64,000 nucleotides of DNA from Larsenimonas rhizosphaerae. Lineage in GTDB: Bacteria; Pseudomonadota; Gammaproteobacteria; Pseudomonadales; Halomonadaceae. Each line of letters starts with the position of its first letter. The first letter of the stretch is position 1. The notes below the pieces were generated by a model. The model searched no databases and was not told where the DNA came from. It worked only from the letters and a program-made list of their open reading frames with translations. Both the position numbers and the translations under genes were made by a program. Shown here in pieces: positions 53,108-62,579 of this stretch. The stretch spans positions 62,001 to 126,000 of the forward strand of contig NZ_JAMLJK010000004.1 in assembly GCF_023700005.1 (NCBI RefSeq), given 5' to 3'.

Positions 53108-54070
53108 ATGAACGATACGTCACTGTCCCTGTTTGTGCGCGTCGAAAGAAAGTGGCGCGCTTCCGAAACCGTTGCCGGGTTTATCCTGGCGGATCCACAT
53201 GGCCGGCCCCTGCCGGCCTTCAGTGCCGGCGCGCATATCGATGTGCGTGTCGGAGAGGGGCTGATTCGCCAGTATTCCCTGTGCAATACCGACACGGACC
53301 GGGACCAGTACCGCATTGCCGTGCTGCGTGAGCCATCGTCGCGTGGAGGATCCATCGGGATGCACGATACGCTGGAGGAGGGGGACCTGATCCAGATCAG
53401 TGCTCCCAAAAACCATTTTCCGCTGGAACCCGCCAGGCGTACGGTGCTGATGGCCGGCGGTATCGGCATTACACCACTGCTGTGCATGGCGGAACGTCTG
53501 GCCGGCTCGGACGCGGAGTTCGAACTGCACTACTGCGGCCGCACGCGACAGGCCATGGCCTTTCTGGAGGACATTACCCAGGCCGCGTGGGCCGACAGGG
53601 CGCACGTGTATATCGATGATGAGGGGACGCAGCTGTCGGTTGGCGAGGTGGCCGGGCCCCCTGATCCGGACACACATCTGTATGTGTGTGGCCCGGCCGG
53701 ATTCATTGATCACGTGCTGTCGACCTGCCGAGCCGCCGGCTGGTCATCGGATCAGTTGCATACCGAGTATTTTGCCGGAGCGGCACCTTCTGCAGGCGAT
53801 AGCGAGAGTTTCGAGGTTCAGGTTGCCAGCAGCGGTACGCGCTTTACCGTACCGTCGGATAAAACGGTGTATGAGGTGCTTCGCGATAATGGTATCGAGA
53901 TCATGGTGTCCTGTGAGCAGGGCGTATGTGGTACCTGCATGACACGAGTACTGGAGGGAACGCCCGACCACCGGGATCTGTACATGGATGATGCGGAACA
54001 TGCCGCCAACGATCAATTCACGCCCTGCTGCTCACGCTCGCTGACGCCGACACTGGTGCTTGATCTCTGA
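53108..54070 (+). CDS. vanB: Vanillate O-demethylase reductase subunit
   Basis: 320 aa. A flavin domain (RQYSLCN), a pyridine-nucleotide domain (MAGGIGITPLLCMAERL; CGPAGFID) and a C-terminal plant-type [2Fe-2S] ferredoxin domain with Cys in VSCEQGVCGTCMTRVLEG and TPCCS. It carries electrons from NAD(P)H to VanA. It lies 37 nt behind vanA, one operon. It ends shortly before the converging MarR gene. Confidence 0.93.
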   Translation: MNDTSLSLFVRVERKWRASETVAGFILADPHGRPLPAFSAGAHIDVRVGEGLIRQYSLCNTDTDRDQYRIAVLREPSSRGGSIGMHDTLEEGDLIQISAPKNHFPLEPARRTVLMAGGIGITPLLCMAERLAGSDAEFELHYCGRTRQAMAFLEDITQAAWADRAHVYIDDEGTQLSVGEVAGPPDPDTHLYVCGPAGFIDHVLSTCRAAGWSSDQLHTEYFAGAAPSAGDSESFEVQVASSGTRFTVPSDKTVYEVLRDNGIEIMVSCEQGVCGTCMTRVLEGTPDHRDLYMDDAEHAANDQFTPCCSRSLTPTLVLDL

Positions 54071-54118
54071 CAGGATGCCCTCGGCAGCGCGACCGAGGGG
54101 CGATACCGCACGCAAGTT

Positions 54119-54541
54119 CTATTCCTGCCAGACTCTGGCCAGCAGGGCCTTGAGGGTCTGGCGTTCGGTGCTGTCCAGGGCACTGAACCGGTCTTCCTCG
54201 TGCTCACGCGCCAGCGTGAGTGCTTCCTCAAGGGTTGTCACTGCGGTGTCGGTCAGGTGCAGGTGCGTGACGCGCCGGTCCTTCTCATCGTCCCTTCTTT
54301 CGATCCAGCCCCGCGCTTCCAGTTCGCCCAGAAGGGTGGCGGTATTGGCGCTTTTCAGCCCGAGCCGGCGGGTAATGTCGCTGGAAGTCAGTCCGGGCGC
54401 CTCGCGTAGCAGGCAAAGAATGCTGAAGGTCACCGGGCGCAGCCCCAGCGGCTTGAGCGTATCCACCAGGTGAGACGTGACAAGGGTACTCGTGCGCCGC
54501 AAATGGTAGCCGATCAGGCTGTTCAGTGTCGTTCCCTGCAT
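54119..54541 (-). CDS. MarR-family regulator, probably of hydroxycinnamate catabolism
   Basis: 140 aa. Winged helix-turn-helix at about 35-105 (LTSSDITRRLGLKSANTATLL, wing ERRDDEKDRRV). It is divergent from the ech-ligase pair with a palindromic spacer, the usual arrangement for MarR proteins that sense hydroxycinnamoyl-CoA thioesters (FerR/CouR/HcaR type). That effector is inferred from context. Confidence 0.85.
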   Translation of the reverse strand: MQGTTLNSLIGYHLRRTSTLVTSHLVDTLKPLGLRPVTFSILCLLREAPGLTSSDITRRLGLKSANTATLLGELEARGWIERRDDEKDRRVTHLHLTDTAVTTLEEALTLAREHEEDRFSALDSTERQTLKALLARVWQE

Positions 54542-54630
54542 GGTCGTGTCCTTGGGAGATCATTCAGTTGTTGTCTGCGGCTAAAGAATAACGCGTTGGC
54601 ATTGACGGTGCAGTGTTTAATATCGCATAA

Positions 54631-54638
54631 ATAGCTAT
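54631..54638. promoter_or_regulatory. Candidate MarR operator
   Basis: ATAGCTAT palindrome within an AT-rich stretch about 46-53 nt before ech, between the divergent MarR and ech genes. It resembles AT-rich MarR-family sites; chosen by position and symmetry only. Confidence 0.35.
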
Positions 54639-54683
54639 ATGAAATAGTTAATTCCGCAATGGCGATGCCCTCTGGAGATGAAG

Positions 54684-55505
54684 ATGCAAAACGAGCTTGT
54701 AACCTGTGACATCAAGGACCGCGTGGCCTGGGTTCGCTTCAACCGGCCTGAAAAGCGCAACGCCATGAGCCCGGCCCTGAACCGGGAAATGATGGAGGTA
54801 CTGGATGAGCTTGAATTCAATGATGACGTAGGGGTTCTGGTACTGGGCGGAGAGGGCAGTGCCTGGACGGCAGGAATGGATCTGAAGGAATACTTTCGTG
54901 AAACGGAGCGTGAGGGCCTCAAGGGGGTACGGCGCTCCCAGCGGGAATCCTACGGGTGGTGGCGCCGGCTGCGCTGGTATCAAAAACCGACCATCGCCAT
55001 GGTCAATGGCTGGTGCTTTGGTGGCGGTTACGGGCCGCTTTTCTCCTGTGATCTGGCCTTTGCCGCGGATGAGGCGCAGTTTGCCCTGTCCGAAATCAAC
55101 TGGGGCATCCTGCCCGGGGGGGGCGCGACCAAGGTCGTGGTGGATCTCCTGTCGATGCGTGACGCCATGTACCACGCCATGACCGGTGAACTGATCGACG
55201 GCAAAAAGGCGGCCGAATGGAAGCTGGTCAATGAAAGTGTGCCTCTTGATCAGCTGGAAACCCGGGTGGCCGAGGTGGCCGCAACGCTGCTCGAGAAGAA
55301 CCCGGTGGCCCTCAAGGCGACCAAGGATGCCGTGCGCCGCGTGGCTGACATGACCTACGACAACGCCGAGGATTATCTGGTGCGGGCGCAGGAAGCAGCC
55401 AATTTCTTTGATGGTGAAGGGCGGAAGGAAGGCATTCGTCAGTTCATCGATGAGAAAAGCTACAAGCCGGGACTGGGTGCCTACGACAAGTCCCGTCAGA
55501 AATAG
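54684..55505 (+). CDS. ech: Hydroxycinnamoyl-CoA hydratase-lyase (feruloyl-CoA type)
   Basis: 273 aa, crotonase fold. Hydrates feruloyl-CoA and splits it into vanillin and acetyl-CoA. Crotonase oxyanion-hole segments are AWTAGMDLKEYF and GWCFGGGYGPLFSCDL; the catalytic Glu is in LSEINWGILPGGG. The GWWRRLRWYQKPTIAMVNGW block is characteristic of this subfamily. GGAG is 6 nt before ATG 54684 but abuts ATG 54678, so 54684 is preferred. It is upstream of the ligase gene by 52 nt. Confidence 0.93.
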   Translation: MQNELVTCDIKDRVAWVRFNRPEKRNAMSPALNREMMEVLDELEFNDDVGVLVLGGEGSAWTAGMDLKEYFRETEREGLKGVRRSQRESYGWWRRLRWYQKPTIAMVNGWCFGGGYGPLFSCDLAFAADEAQFALSEINWGILPGGGATKVVVDLLSMRDAMYHAMTGELIDGKKAAEWKLVNESVPLDQLETRVAEVAATLLEKNPVALKATKDAVRRVADMTYDNAEDYLVRAQEAANFFDGEGRKEGIRQFIDEKSYKPGLGAYDKSRQK

Positions 55506-55557
55506 CCCGCAGCCGGGGATGTCCCCGGCTCCTTCCCGCCACGGTGAGGCAGGTAGC

Positions 55558-57093
55558 ATGTCAGAGTTCATGATGTCCGACCCGGTCCGGATGCACGGCC
55601 AGGGTCGTCCGCAACAACCAGCCTGTACGGATATGGCCACCGGACAGCACTGGTCCTGGAAAGAGTGGGATAACCGCATTCAACAGGCGATGACGGTACT
55701 GGTTGACGACCATGGCATTCGTGCCGGCGACCGTGTGGCCTTTGTTGCTCGTAACAGCGCCGATCTGCTGACGCTGCTGCTGGCACTGGAACGCATGGCC
55801 GCGGTAGGTGTACCACTGAATCATCGGCTGTCGCCGGCCGAAATCGGACAGATTCTGGCTGACTGCACGCCTCGGCTGGTCATTACGGATATTGCCCGCC
55901 CCCTGGCATGTGGCGCCGATGCAGGCTGGACGGAACGGCCCATGGAGGTGCTGCGCGAGGCCATGGATCGTGCCGCGCCGGCCCGGAACAGGCCGATGCC
56001 GCCGGGGGAGACGCTGGCGATGCTGGTGTATACCTCCGGCACCTCCGGGCGGCCCAAGGGCGTCGAGATTACCCGCAACAACATTTATGCCAATGCCATG
56101 AACTTTGCGGTGCTGGGCGAGACCTCCAGCAGCAGTGTGTCCCTGTGCGATGCCCCGATGTTTCATGTCATCGGTCTGATTCCCTGCCTGCGTTCGCCAA
56201 TGCTGTTCGGTGGACAGGTGATCATTTCCCATCTGTTTGATCCAGCCCGGACCAATGACTGGTTGAGTGATCCGGCGCTCGGCGTAACGCATTACTTCTG
56301 CGTACCACAAATGGCCATCCAGCTGCGTCGCCAGGATAATTTCGAGCCGGATCGCTGGCGTACGCTGAAAGGGCTATTCACTGGCGGCGCGCCCTGTCCG
56401 GCAGAGGATATTCGCTGGTGGCTGACCCGGGGCATCATGATGTCCAATGGTGTGGGCATGACGGAAACCGGCACCATCATGCACGTGCCGCTTGATCCGG
56501 AGCGGATCTGGACGCAGGCCGGGTCGGCCGGGCTGCCCGGGCCGCTGATGTCGGTGGCCATCGTGGACACCCGCGGAGAGGCGCTGCCGGATGGCGAGAT
56601 CGGTGAAATACTGGTGCGGGGCCCGGGGGTCACACGTGCGTACTGGAAGCAGCCGGAAGTGACGGCAGCGGCCTTTACGCCAGAGGGCTGGTTTCGCACC
56701 GGGGATATAGGCTACCGCAATGAAGAGGGTTTCATTACCCTGTCCGGGCGCATCAAGGAAATGTATATCAGCGGTGGCGAGAATGTCTTCCCGGCCGAGG
56801 TCGAGGCGGTGCTGCTGGCCCATGAGTCGGTTCAGGATGCGGCGGTGGTGGGGATGCCAGATGAGCGCTGGGGTGAAACAGGCCATGCTCACATCATTCT
56901 TCATGCCGGTGTCGATATGCAGGAAAGCGAACCGGCGCTGCGCAGTCACTGTCAGGCACATCTGGCACGCTACAAGGTGCCTTCGCGATTTTCCTTTACC
57001 CGAAGTCTGCCCCGCACCGCCTCCGGCAAACTGCTTCGCTACCAGTTGCGCGAGGAGGATGACGCGGAGGATACCCCCCGCGACGATGATTGA
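55558..57093 (+). CDS. fcs: Acyl-CoA ligase, probable feruloyl/4-coumaroyl-CoA synthetase
   Basis: 511 aa, ANL (AMP-forming) superfamily. Motifs: P-loop LVYTSGTSGRPKGVEITR, GMTETG, FRTGDIGYRNEEG, and the A10 Lys in LPRTASGKLLRYQL. It activates ferulate or coumarate to the CoA ester used by the upstream hydratase-lyase. The frame opens at 55408 inside the end of ech, but ATG 55558 with GAGGCAGGT upstream matches the natural N-terminus (MSEFMM). Exact aromatic acid preference is inferred from context. Confidence 0.85.
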   Translation: MSEFMMSDPVRMHGQGRPQQPACTDMATGQHWSWKEWDNRIQQAMTVLVDDHGIRAGDRVAFVARNSADLLTLLLALERMAAVGVPLNHRLSPAEIGQILADCTPRLVITDIARPLACGADAGWTERPMEVLREAMDRAAPARNRPMPPGETLAMLVYTSGTSGRPKGVEITRNNIYANAMNFAVLGETSSSSVSLCDAPMFHVIGLIPCLRSPMLFGGQVIISHLFDPARTNDWLSDPALGVTHYFCVPQMAIQLRRQDNFEPDRWRTLKGLFTGGAPCPAEDIRWWLTRGIMMSNGVGMTETGTIMHVPLDPERIWTQAGSAGLPGPLMSVAIVDTRGEALPDGEIGEILVRGPGVTRAYWKQPEVTAAAFTPEGWFRTGDIGYRNEEGFITLSGRIKEMYISGGENVFPAEVEAVLLAHESVQDAAVVGMPDERWGETGHAHIILHAGVDMQESEPALRSHCQAHLARYKVPSRFSFTRSLPRTASGKLLRYQLREEDDAEDTPRDDD

Positions 57094-57290
57094 CAGGCCT
57101 TTCCTGGACCAAAGCGCTAGAGCTGCCTTATAGCGCGCCTCCCCCCCTGATGTGCCATTGTTGATACTGGCAGGCTGCCTTTACGATGAAGGCGCCTGCT
57201 GTCAGCATCCTGCCGCCCTGGCAGGTTGCACGAAAAATAAAAGCGACCGACGCGTTTCCGGACACGTACGGTGGCTGGGCAGGGGATGTC

Positions 57291-58565
57291 ATGGAAACGT
57301 TGAACTCCGATGCGAAACACGGACGTTACGATGTTGTCATCATAGGAGGCGGAGCAGGAGGGATTTCTGTCGCCGCCAGCCTGTTGAAGCGTCGTTCTTC
57401 CCTTGATATTGCAATTATCGAGCCGTCTGAAACCCACTACTATCAGCCAGGCTGGACGCTGGTGGGGGCCGGCATCATCGATGTGGAGCGCACCCAGCGT
57501 GCCATGGAAGATGTCATGCCGAAGAAGGTTACCTGGTACCGGCAAAAGGCGCGCAGCGTCGCACCACGACGCGGGTGGGTGATTCTGGCCAGTGGCATGC
57601 GGCTTCATTATCGCTGCCTGGTGGTGGCGGTTGGCATGGTGATGAACTGGAAAGGGGTCGAAGGCCTCGAAGAGACACTGGGCGATCATGGCGTTACCTC
57701 CAACTATCGCCCCGGGCTTGCAGCCTATACCTGCTCGCTGATCACCTCCATGAATCAGGGGCGGGCCCTGTTTACCCAGCCGACGAGCACCATCAAGTGC
57801 GCGGGCGCTCCTCAGAAAGCCATGTACATGGCCTGCTCCAACTGGCTGTCCCGGGGTGTATCAAGCGGCATTGATGTGCACTTTCACAGCGGGCAGTCAG
57901 TGCTCTACGGGGTGTGCGAATTTGTGCCGGCCCTTGAAGGTTATATTCAGCATTACGATATCAATAACCACCTCAGTGATGCCCTGGTCGCCGTGGATGG
58001 CCCCTGCCAACGGGCATGGTTTCGCACGCAGACCAGTACCGGGGACCGGGAATATGATGTGCCCTTCGACATGCTGCACGTTGTGCCTCCCCACAGCCCT
58101 CCGTGGCTGATTCAGGATTCGGGCCTTGCCGACGCACATGGCTGGCTGGATGTGATGCCGGAAACCCTGCAGCATCGTTTTTTCGATACCATCTTCGGCA
58201 TCGGTGACATCTGCAATACCGACAATGCCAAAACCGCGGCGGCCGTCAGGCATCAGGCCCCGGTAGTGGCTGAAAACGTGCTGTCCCGCTTGAAGGAACG
58301 ACCGCTGAGCGCCTTCTACCACGGCTATGGCGCCTGCCCGCTGATGGTGGAGCATGGCCGTGCGATGCTGGCGGAATTCGACTACAACCGAAAACCGGTA
58401 CCGGCCTTTCCTGCCTGGCTTGTCAACGGGAAACGCGCCAGCCGCCGCGCCTGGTATATCAAGGTGCACGTGCTGCCCTGGCTTTACTGGAATGGCATGC
58501 TGAAGGGGCACGAGTGGCTGGTGCAGCCGGAAGGGGAGCCATTGCTTCGTCACGACATGCCCTGA
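57291..58565 (+). CDS. sqr: Sulfide:quinone oxidoreductase (type II-like)
   Basis: 424 aa, FAD-dependent, peripheral membrane. Oxidises sulfide to polysulfide or persulfide and reduces quinone. FAD site YDVVIIGGGAGGISVAASLL, the second dinucleotide region, and FGIGDICNTDNAKTAAAV near the C-terminus. Two redox Cys are present, in STIKCAGAPQKAMYM and GDICN, as in the mitochondrial/type II group; the second is one residue later than in the human enzyme. AGGGG upstream supports ATG 57291. ATG 57186 would add 35 residues that do not look like the family. Confidence 0.88.
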   Translation: METLNSDAKHGRYDVVIIGGGAGGISVAASLLKRRSSLDIAIIEPSETHYYQPGWTLVGAGIIDVERTQRAMEDVMPKKVTWYRQKARSVAPRRGWVILASGMRLHYRCLVVAVGMVMNWKGVEGLEETLGDHGVTSNYRPGLAAYTCSLITSMNQGRALFTQPTSTIKCAGAPQKAMYMACSNWLSRGVSSGIDVHFHSGQSVLYGVCEFVPALEGYIQHYDINNHLSDALVAVDGPCQRAWFRTQTSTGDREYDVPFDMLHVVPPHSPPWLIQDSGLADAHGWLDVMPETLQHRFFDTIFGIGDICNTDNAKTAAAVRHQAPVVAENVLSRLKERPLSAFYHGYGACPLMVEHGRAMLAEFDYNRKPVPAFPAWLVNGKRASRRAWYIKVHVLPWLYWNGMLKGHEWLVQPEGEPLLRHDMP

Positions 58566-58575
58566 ATCCGGCAGG

Positions 58576-58602
58576 TGCCCCCGCTGGCTGGCAGCGAGGG
58601 CA
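58576..58602. terminator. Hairpin between converging sqr and glpT
   Basis: TGCCCCCGCTG / CAGCGAGGGCA, 11 bp with one mismatch and loop GCTGG. It lies between the two converging stop codons. No T-run, so it is a weak or factor-dependent terminator. Confidence 0.5.
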
Positions 58603-58608
58603 GGTGAC

Positions 58609-59934
58609 TCAGGTACGTCGGCCATGGCGAACGGTCATTGCCAGCAGCACAATGGACAGCACGCATGCCCCCAGAAGCAGCATGAAGCCGCCATCCCAGC
58701 CGTAGGCATCCACGGTATAACCCACCATGGCACTGGCCGCGACAGACCCACCCAGATACCCGAACAGGCCCGTAAACCCGGCCGCCGTGCCGGCAGCCTT
58801 CTTCGGCACCAGTTCAAGGGCGTGCAGCCCGATCAGCATGACCGGACCGTAGATCAAAAAGCCGATCGCGATCAGGCAGAACATATCCATAATGGCGTGG
58901 CCTGGCGGTGTCAGCCAGTAAAGGGCGGTAAACACCGTGACCAGTATCATGAAGAAAATCCCGGTGGCAGCCCGATTCCCCTTGAACAGCTTGTCCGACA
59001 TCCAGCCGCACAGCAGGGTACCAGGAATGCCGGCCCACTCGTAAAGAAAATAGGCCCAGGATGACTTGTCGACCGTGAAGTGCTTCACCTCCTGCAGGTA
59101 GGTCGGTGCCCAGTCCAGGATGCCATACCGCAGCAGATAGACAAAGACATTGGCCAGCGCGATGTACCACAGCAGGCGATTGTTCAGGATATGCTTGACG
59201 AAAATATCGCGGGTCGAAAATTCCCGCTCATGGGATTCGTCGTACCCGTCGGGGTAATCGTTCTTGTACTGCTCGATCGGCGGCAGGCCGCAGGTCTGTG
59301 GCGTATCACGCATGGTCAGAAAGGCGAACACCGCCACGCCCAGTGCCACCATGGCCGGCATGTAAAAGGCCGAGTGCCAGTCGTTGTACCAGGCCATGCC
59401 AAGGATGAACAGCGGGCCGATCAAACCGCCCCCGACGTTATGGGCGATGTTCCAGGTCGATACGATGCGTCCGCGTTCATGCTGCGACCACCAGTGAACC
59501 ATGGTGCGCCCGCAGGGCGGCCAGCCCATGCCCTGCACCCAGCCATTGAGAAACAGCAGGACAAACATGATGGCGATACTGGAGGTTGCCCAGTCGGTAA
59601 ATCCGAACAGCAGCATGATCACGGCCGACAGTATCAGACCGGTCGGCAGGAAGATGCGTGGATTGCAGCGGTCGGACACGGCCCCCATCAGGAACTTGGA
59701 GACGCCATAGGCAATGGACACCCCTGCAAGGGCCACCCCGAGGTCGCCTCGGGAATAGCCCTCTTCCACCAGATGCGGGATCGCCAGGGTGAAATTCTTG
59801 CGAACCAGGTAATACCCGGCATAGCCAAAAAAGATACCGGCAAAAATCTGCCATCGCAGACGACGATAGACCGGGTCTATCCTGTCTTCAGGCAGACGAG
59901 GGGCTGCTGCCCCGGATTTGAAAAATGACAGCAC
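58609..59934 (-). CDS. glpT: Glycerol-3-phosphate transporter GlpT
   Basis: 441 aa, 12 helices, MFS organophosphate:phosphate antiporter. The sequence follows E. coli GlpT closely: [57 protein letters not shown] and [20 protein letters not shown]. Substrate-binding Arg and His positions are kept. GTG 59934 (GAGG 5 nt upstream) matches the E. coli start; the TTG at 59964 would add 10 residues. A GlpR-like site lies upstream. No glpK, glpD or glpQ is in the window. Confidence 0.94.
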   Translation of the reverse strand: MLSFFKSGAAAPRLPEDRIDPVYRRLRWQIFAGIFFGYAGYYLVRKNFTLAIPHLVEEGYSRGDLGVALAGVSIAYGVSKFLMGAVSDRCNPRIFLPTGLILSAVIMLLFGFTDWATSSIAIMFVLLFLNGWVQGMGWPPCGRTMVHWWSQHERGRIVSTWNIAHNVGGGLIGPLFILGMAWYNDWHSAFYMPAMVALGVAVFAFLTMRDTPQTCGLPPIEQYKNDYPDGYDESHEREFSTRDIFVKHILNNRLLWYIALANVFVYLLRYGILDWAPTYLQEVKHFTVDKSSWAYFLYEWAGIPGTLLCGWMSDKLFKGNRAATGIFFMILVTVFTALYWLTPPGHAIMDMFCLIAIGFLIYGPVMLIGLHALELVPKKAAGTAAGFTGLFGYLGGSVAASAMVGYTVDAYGWDGGFMLLLGACVLSIVLLAMTVRHGRRT

Positions 59935-59981
59935 AGACACCTCGGTGGGCAGATGGTTCGTCAACGTGGGGAGGCCTGGCG

Positions 59982-59997
59982 TTTTCGATTTCGAACA
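59982..59997 (-). promoter_or_regulatory. GlpR-like operator upstream of glpT
   Basis: TTTTCGATTTCGAACA closely matches the GlpR core TGTTCGATAWCGAACA, with a perfect CGAACA half-site. It is about 48 nt upstream of the glpT start. Another CGAACAT half-site lies near 60068-60074. Confidence 0.55.
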
Positions 59998-60109
59998 CGG
60001 CAGGTGTCATTAAAATGTCATATTCGAGCAATGTGCGCTGCTGCACTTTCGTATGTACTGTACAAGCGAACATTAATGACGCATTGGCAGGTCTGATCGG
60101 AGAAGAGAC

Positions 60110-60775
60110 ATGATCAAGGTTCACCATCTTGAAAACTCGCGTTCCCAACGCGTGTTGTGGCTACTGGAAGAGCTGGAGCTCGATTACGAGCTGGTGGTTT
60201 ATCAACGGGATCCCGTGACCATGCGTGCCCCTGATACGCTCAGGCAGGTTCACCCGCTCGGCAAGTCACCGATCGTTGAAGACGGAGATAACATCATCGC
60301 CGAATCAGGTCCGATCATCGAGTATCTGACGGAACGTTATGACACCGGCCACACCCTGACGCCGGCCCCGGGGACAAGCGCCTTTCGCGATTGCCGTTAC
60401 TGGCTGCACTACGCCGAAGGCTCGGCCATGCCGCCGCTGGTCATGACACTGATCTTTTCCCGCCTGGATAAAAAGCCGGTACCGCTGATACTGCGCCCGG
60501 CCGGGAAAATGCTGGCGGATGGCATCACGCGGACCTATCTGAAGCCGGATATTCAGAACCACCTGGATTTCTGGGAAAGAAGTCTGGCCACGACCGGTTA
60601 TTTTGCGGGTAACCGCTTGAGTGTGGCGGATATTCAGATGAGCTTTCCGGTCCTGGCGGCAGCGTCGCGAATCGGTATCAGCGGGCGCCCGGCATTATCG
60701 CAATGGATTACCTGGCTGCGTAGCCGGCCGGCCTGGCAGCGCGCCGTCGAAAAGGGTGGCCCCTTCGCCTACTGA
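60110..60775 (+). CDS. Glutathione S-transferase family protein
   Basis: 221 aa. Thioredoxin-like N-terminal domain (about 1-80: SRSQRVLWLLEELELDYELV; GKSPIVEDGDNIIAESGPII with the glutathione-binding ES pair), then the all-helical C-terminal domain. The catalytic residue is probably Ser10 or nearby (ENSRSQR). It conjugates glutathione to electrophiles or reduces peroxides; substrate unknown. The stop lies within a 9-bp hairpin (60758-60782). Confidence 0.88.
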   Translation: MIKVHHLENSRSQRVLWLLEELELDYELVVYQRDPVTMRAPDTLRQVHPLGKSPIVEDGDNIIAESGPIIEYLTERYDTGHTLTPAPGTSAFRDCRYWLHYAEGSAMPPLVMTLIFSRLDKKPVPLILRPAGKMLADGITRTYLKPDIQNHLDFWERSLATTGYFAGNRLSVADIQMSFPVLAAASRIGISGRPALSQWITWLRSRPAWQRAVEKGGPFAY

Positions 60776-60782
60776 AGGGGCC
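60758..60782 (+). terminator. Hairpin at the end of the GST gene
   Basis: GGCCCCTTC, loop GCCTACT, GAAGGGGCC: a perfect 9-bp stem that includes the GST stop. Only a weak TT follows, so its terminator strength is uncertain. Confidence 0.45.
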
Positions 60783-60812
60783 TTCAGGGTGGAACCGTTT
60801 GCGGTTGGCGCA

Positions 60813-61706
60813 TTACTGCGAGGCAGGGCTGTCGGCAAGGGCGTCCTGCAGGTAATCCGCCAGTGCCTGCACTGCCCGCGCCGACTGGCGGTGGCGGGGG
60901 TAAAGCGCATGAAGGGCACTGGCCCGGGGCTGCCATGGCGTCAATACCTGACACAGCTCGCCGGTGTCCAGTGCATGGCGGGTAATGAAGGTCGGCAGAT
61001 GAGCAATACCCAGTCCGGCCCGAGCGGCTTCCAGTACGATTTCACCGTTATTGGTGCGCAGTGGCCCGGTTACCCGCTGGTGCACGCGACGACCGTGCTG
61101 TTCAAATGTCCACTCTATCTGACGCTGATGGCCGTACAGCAAACAGGCATGATCTGCCAGATCATCCGGCGTGTCCGGCTGACCATGGCGTGCCAGGTAG
61201 TCGGGGCTGGCGCAGGTGATCAGCTGCATGGTGGCCAGCCGTCGAGCAATATGACTGGAGTCTGCCAGCTCGCCGATGCGGATGGCCATGTCGTAGCCTT
61301 CGGCAACGATATCCACCAGCCGGTCGTTCAGGTCCAGCTCGATGGTGATCAAGGGGTGCTGCTGCATGAAACCGGTCAGCAGTGAACCCAGGTGCAGAGT
61401 GCCAAAGGTCATGGGGGCGCTGATGCGAAGAACGCCGCGTGCCAGCGCGCCCTGACCGGCCACGGCGTCAAAGGTATCATCCACGTCAGCCAGAATACGG
61501 CGAGCGCGATCAAGCAGGGTCAGGCCCAGCTCGGTCGGCGTCAGCTGGCGGGTTGTGCGGTTCAGCAGCCGCACGCCCAGAGCATCCTCCAGCGCGATGG
61601 TGCGTCGGCTGATGTATTGTTTCGATACGCCTTCACGTTCGGCGGCGCGGGTAAAGCTGCCTTCTTCGATCGTGGCGACAAACAGGCGAAGGTCATCCAG
61701 TGTCAT
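60813..61706 (-). CDS. LysR-family transcriptional regulator
   Basis: 297 aa. N-terminal helix-turn-helix at about 1-60 (FTRAAEREGVSKQYISRRTIALEDALGV in the family position), then a two-lobe effector domain. ATG 61706 gives the normal MTLDDLRLFVATIEEGSFTR start; the longer frame to 61895 overlaps the pirin gene and is rejected. Pirin lies just upstream on the same strand, not divergent, so the controlled gene is unclear. Confidence 0.87.
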   Translation of the reverse strand: MTLDDLRLFVATIEEGSFTRAAEREGVSKQYISRRTIALEDALGVRLLNRTTRQLTPTELGLTLLDRARRILADVDDTFDAVAGQGALARGVLRISAPMTFGTLHLGSLLTGFMQQHPLITIELDLNDRLVDIVAEGYDMAIRIGELADSSHIARRLATMQLITCASPDYLARHGQPDTPDDLADHACLLYGHQRQIEWTFEQHGRRVHQRVTGPLRTNNGEIVLEAARAGLGIAHLPTFITRHALDTGELCQVLTPWQPRASALHALYPRHRQSARAVQALADYLQDALADSPASQ

Positions 61707-61767
61707 GCAGGCTCCCGAGTGGCTCAACCGGGTGAGTGCTGCACCGGAGCGGCAATGACACGCACGA

Positions 61768-62487
61768 TCACATGCCGGGCAGCTCGTTGGGACGCAGGTC
61801 AAAGACCAGCACTTCAGCATTATGGCCGTTTTCCAGTGAAAGAACCTGCTCCTCGCGAACGCGTACCCCGTCACCTTCCCCGAGCGCCAGTCCATTCAGG
61901 GTGATGCGTCCACGGGCGACATGGACATAGGCATAACGGTGGGGTGCCAGGGTCAACGTGGCCTGTTCACTGCCATCAAACAGCCCGGCATACACCCGCA
62001 CGTCCTGGCGAATGGCCAGGGCAGGGGCCTCGCCTTCCGGCGAGAGAATCAACTGCAACCGGCCGCGACGCTTCTCAGGGCTGAAGTATTCCTGCTGATA
62101 GCGAGGGGGCTGGCCGATGCGGTTCGGCGTGATCCAGACCTGCAGGAAATGCACGCCGTTTCGAGAGGACGGATTGTACTCACTGTGGGCCACGCCGGTG
62201 CCCGCACTCATCAGCTGCAGGTCTCCCGGTCGAATGACCGCACCATTGCCCAGGGTATCCTGGTGCTCCAGTTCGCCGTTCAGCACCCATGAAAAGATTT
62301 CCATGTCCCGGTGAGGGTGTGTGCCAAACCCCTTGCCGGCCTCTACACGATCATCATTGATGACCAGCAGGTTGGAGAAGCCACGCTCGTTCGGGTCAAC
62401 GTAACCGGCAAAGGAGAAGGTGTGATACGAGTTCAGCCAGCCATGGTCGGCGTGACCGCGCTCATCGGCCTTGCGATGGGTCAGCAT
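61768..62487 (-). CDS. Pirin family protein
   Basis: 239 aa, bicupin. The metal-binding N-terminal cupin is intact: FGTHPHRDMEIFSWVLNGEL and LMSAGTGVAHSEYNPS (His, His, His, Glu). The protein starts with the family RKADERGHADHGWLNSYHTFSF. Bacterial pirins of this type can act as quercetinase-like dioxygenases or redox regulators; the role here is open. It lies between the LysR gene and the AEC carrier. Confidence 0.88.
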   Translation of the reverse strand: MLTHRKADERGHADHGWLNSYHTFSFAGYVDPNERGFSNLLVINDDRVEAGKGFGTHPHRDMEIFSWVLNGELEHQDTLGNGAVIRPGDLQLMSAGTGVAHSEYNPSSRNGVHFLQVWITPNRIGQPPRYQQEYFSPEKRRGRLQLILSPEGEAPALAIRQDVRVYAGLFDGSEQATLTLAPHRYAYVHVARGRITLNGLALGEGDGVRVREEQVLSLENGHNAEVLVFDLRPNELPGM

Positions 62488-62579
62488 GAGGTACTCCCTG
62501 AATGACAGGTAAGGAAGGCACCATTCTGCGCGCTGGCCTCGACGGGATAAACAGGGTGTAAGCGGTCATACTGTCTCGA

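Noticed and set aside
59080-59928. Plus-strand ORF (282 aa) opposite glpT
   Set aside because: glpT is unmistakable on the other strand; the frame has no ribosome site or recognisable domain.
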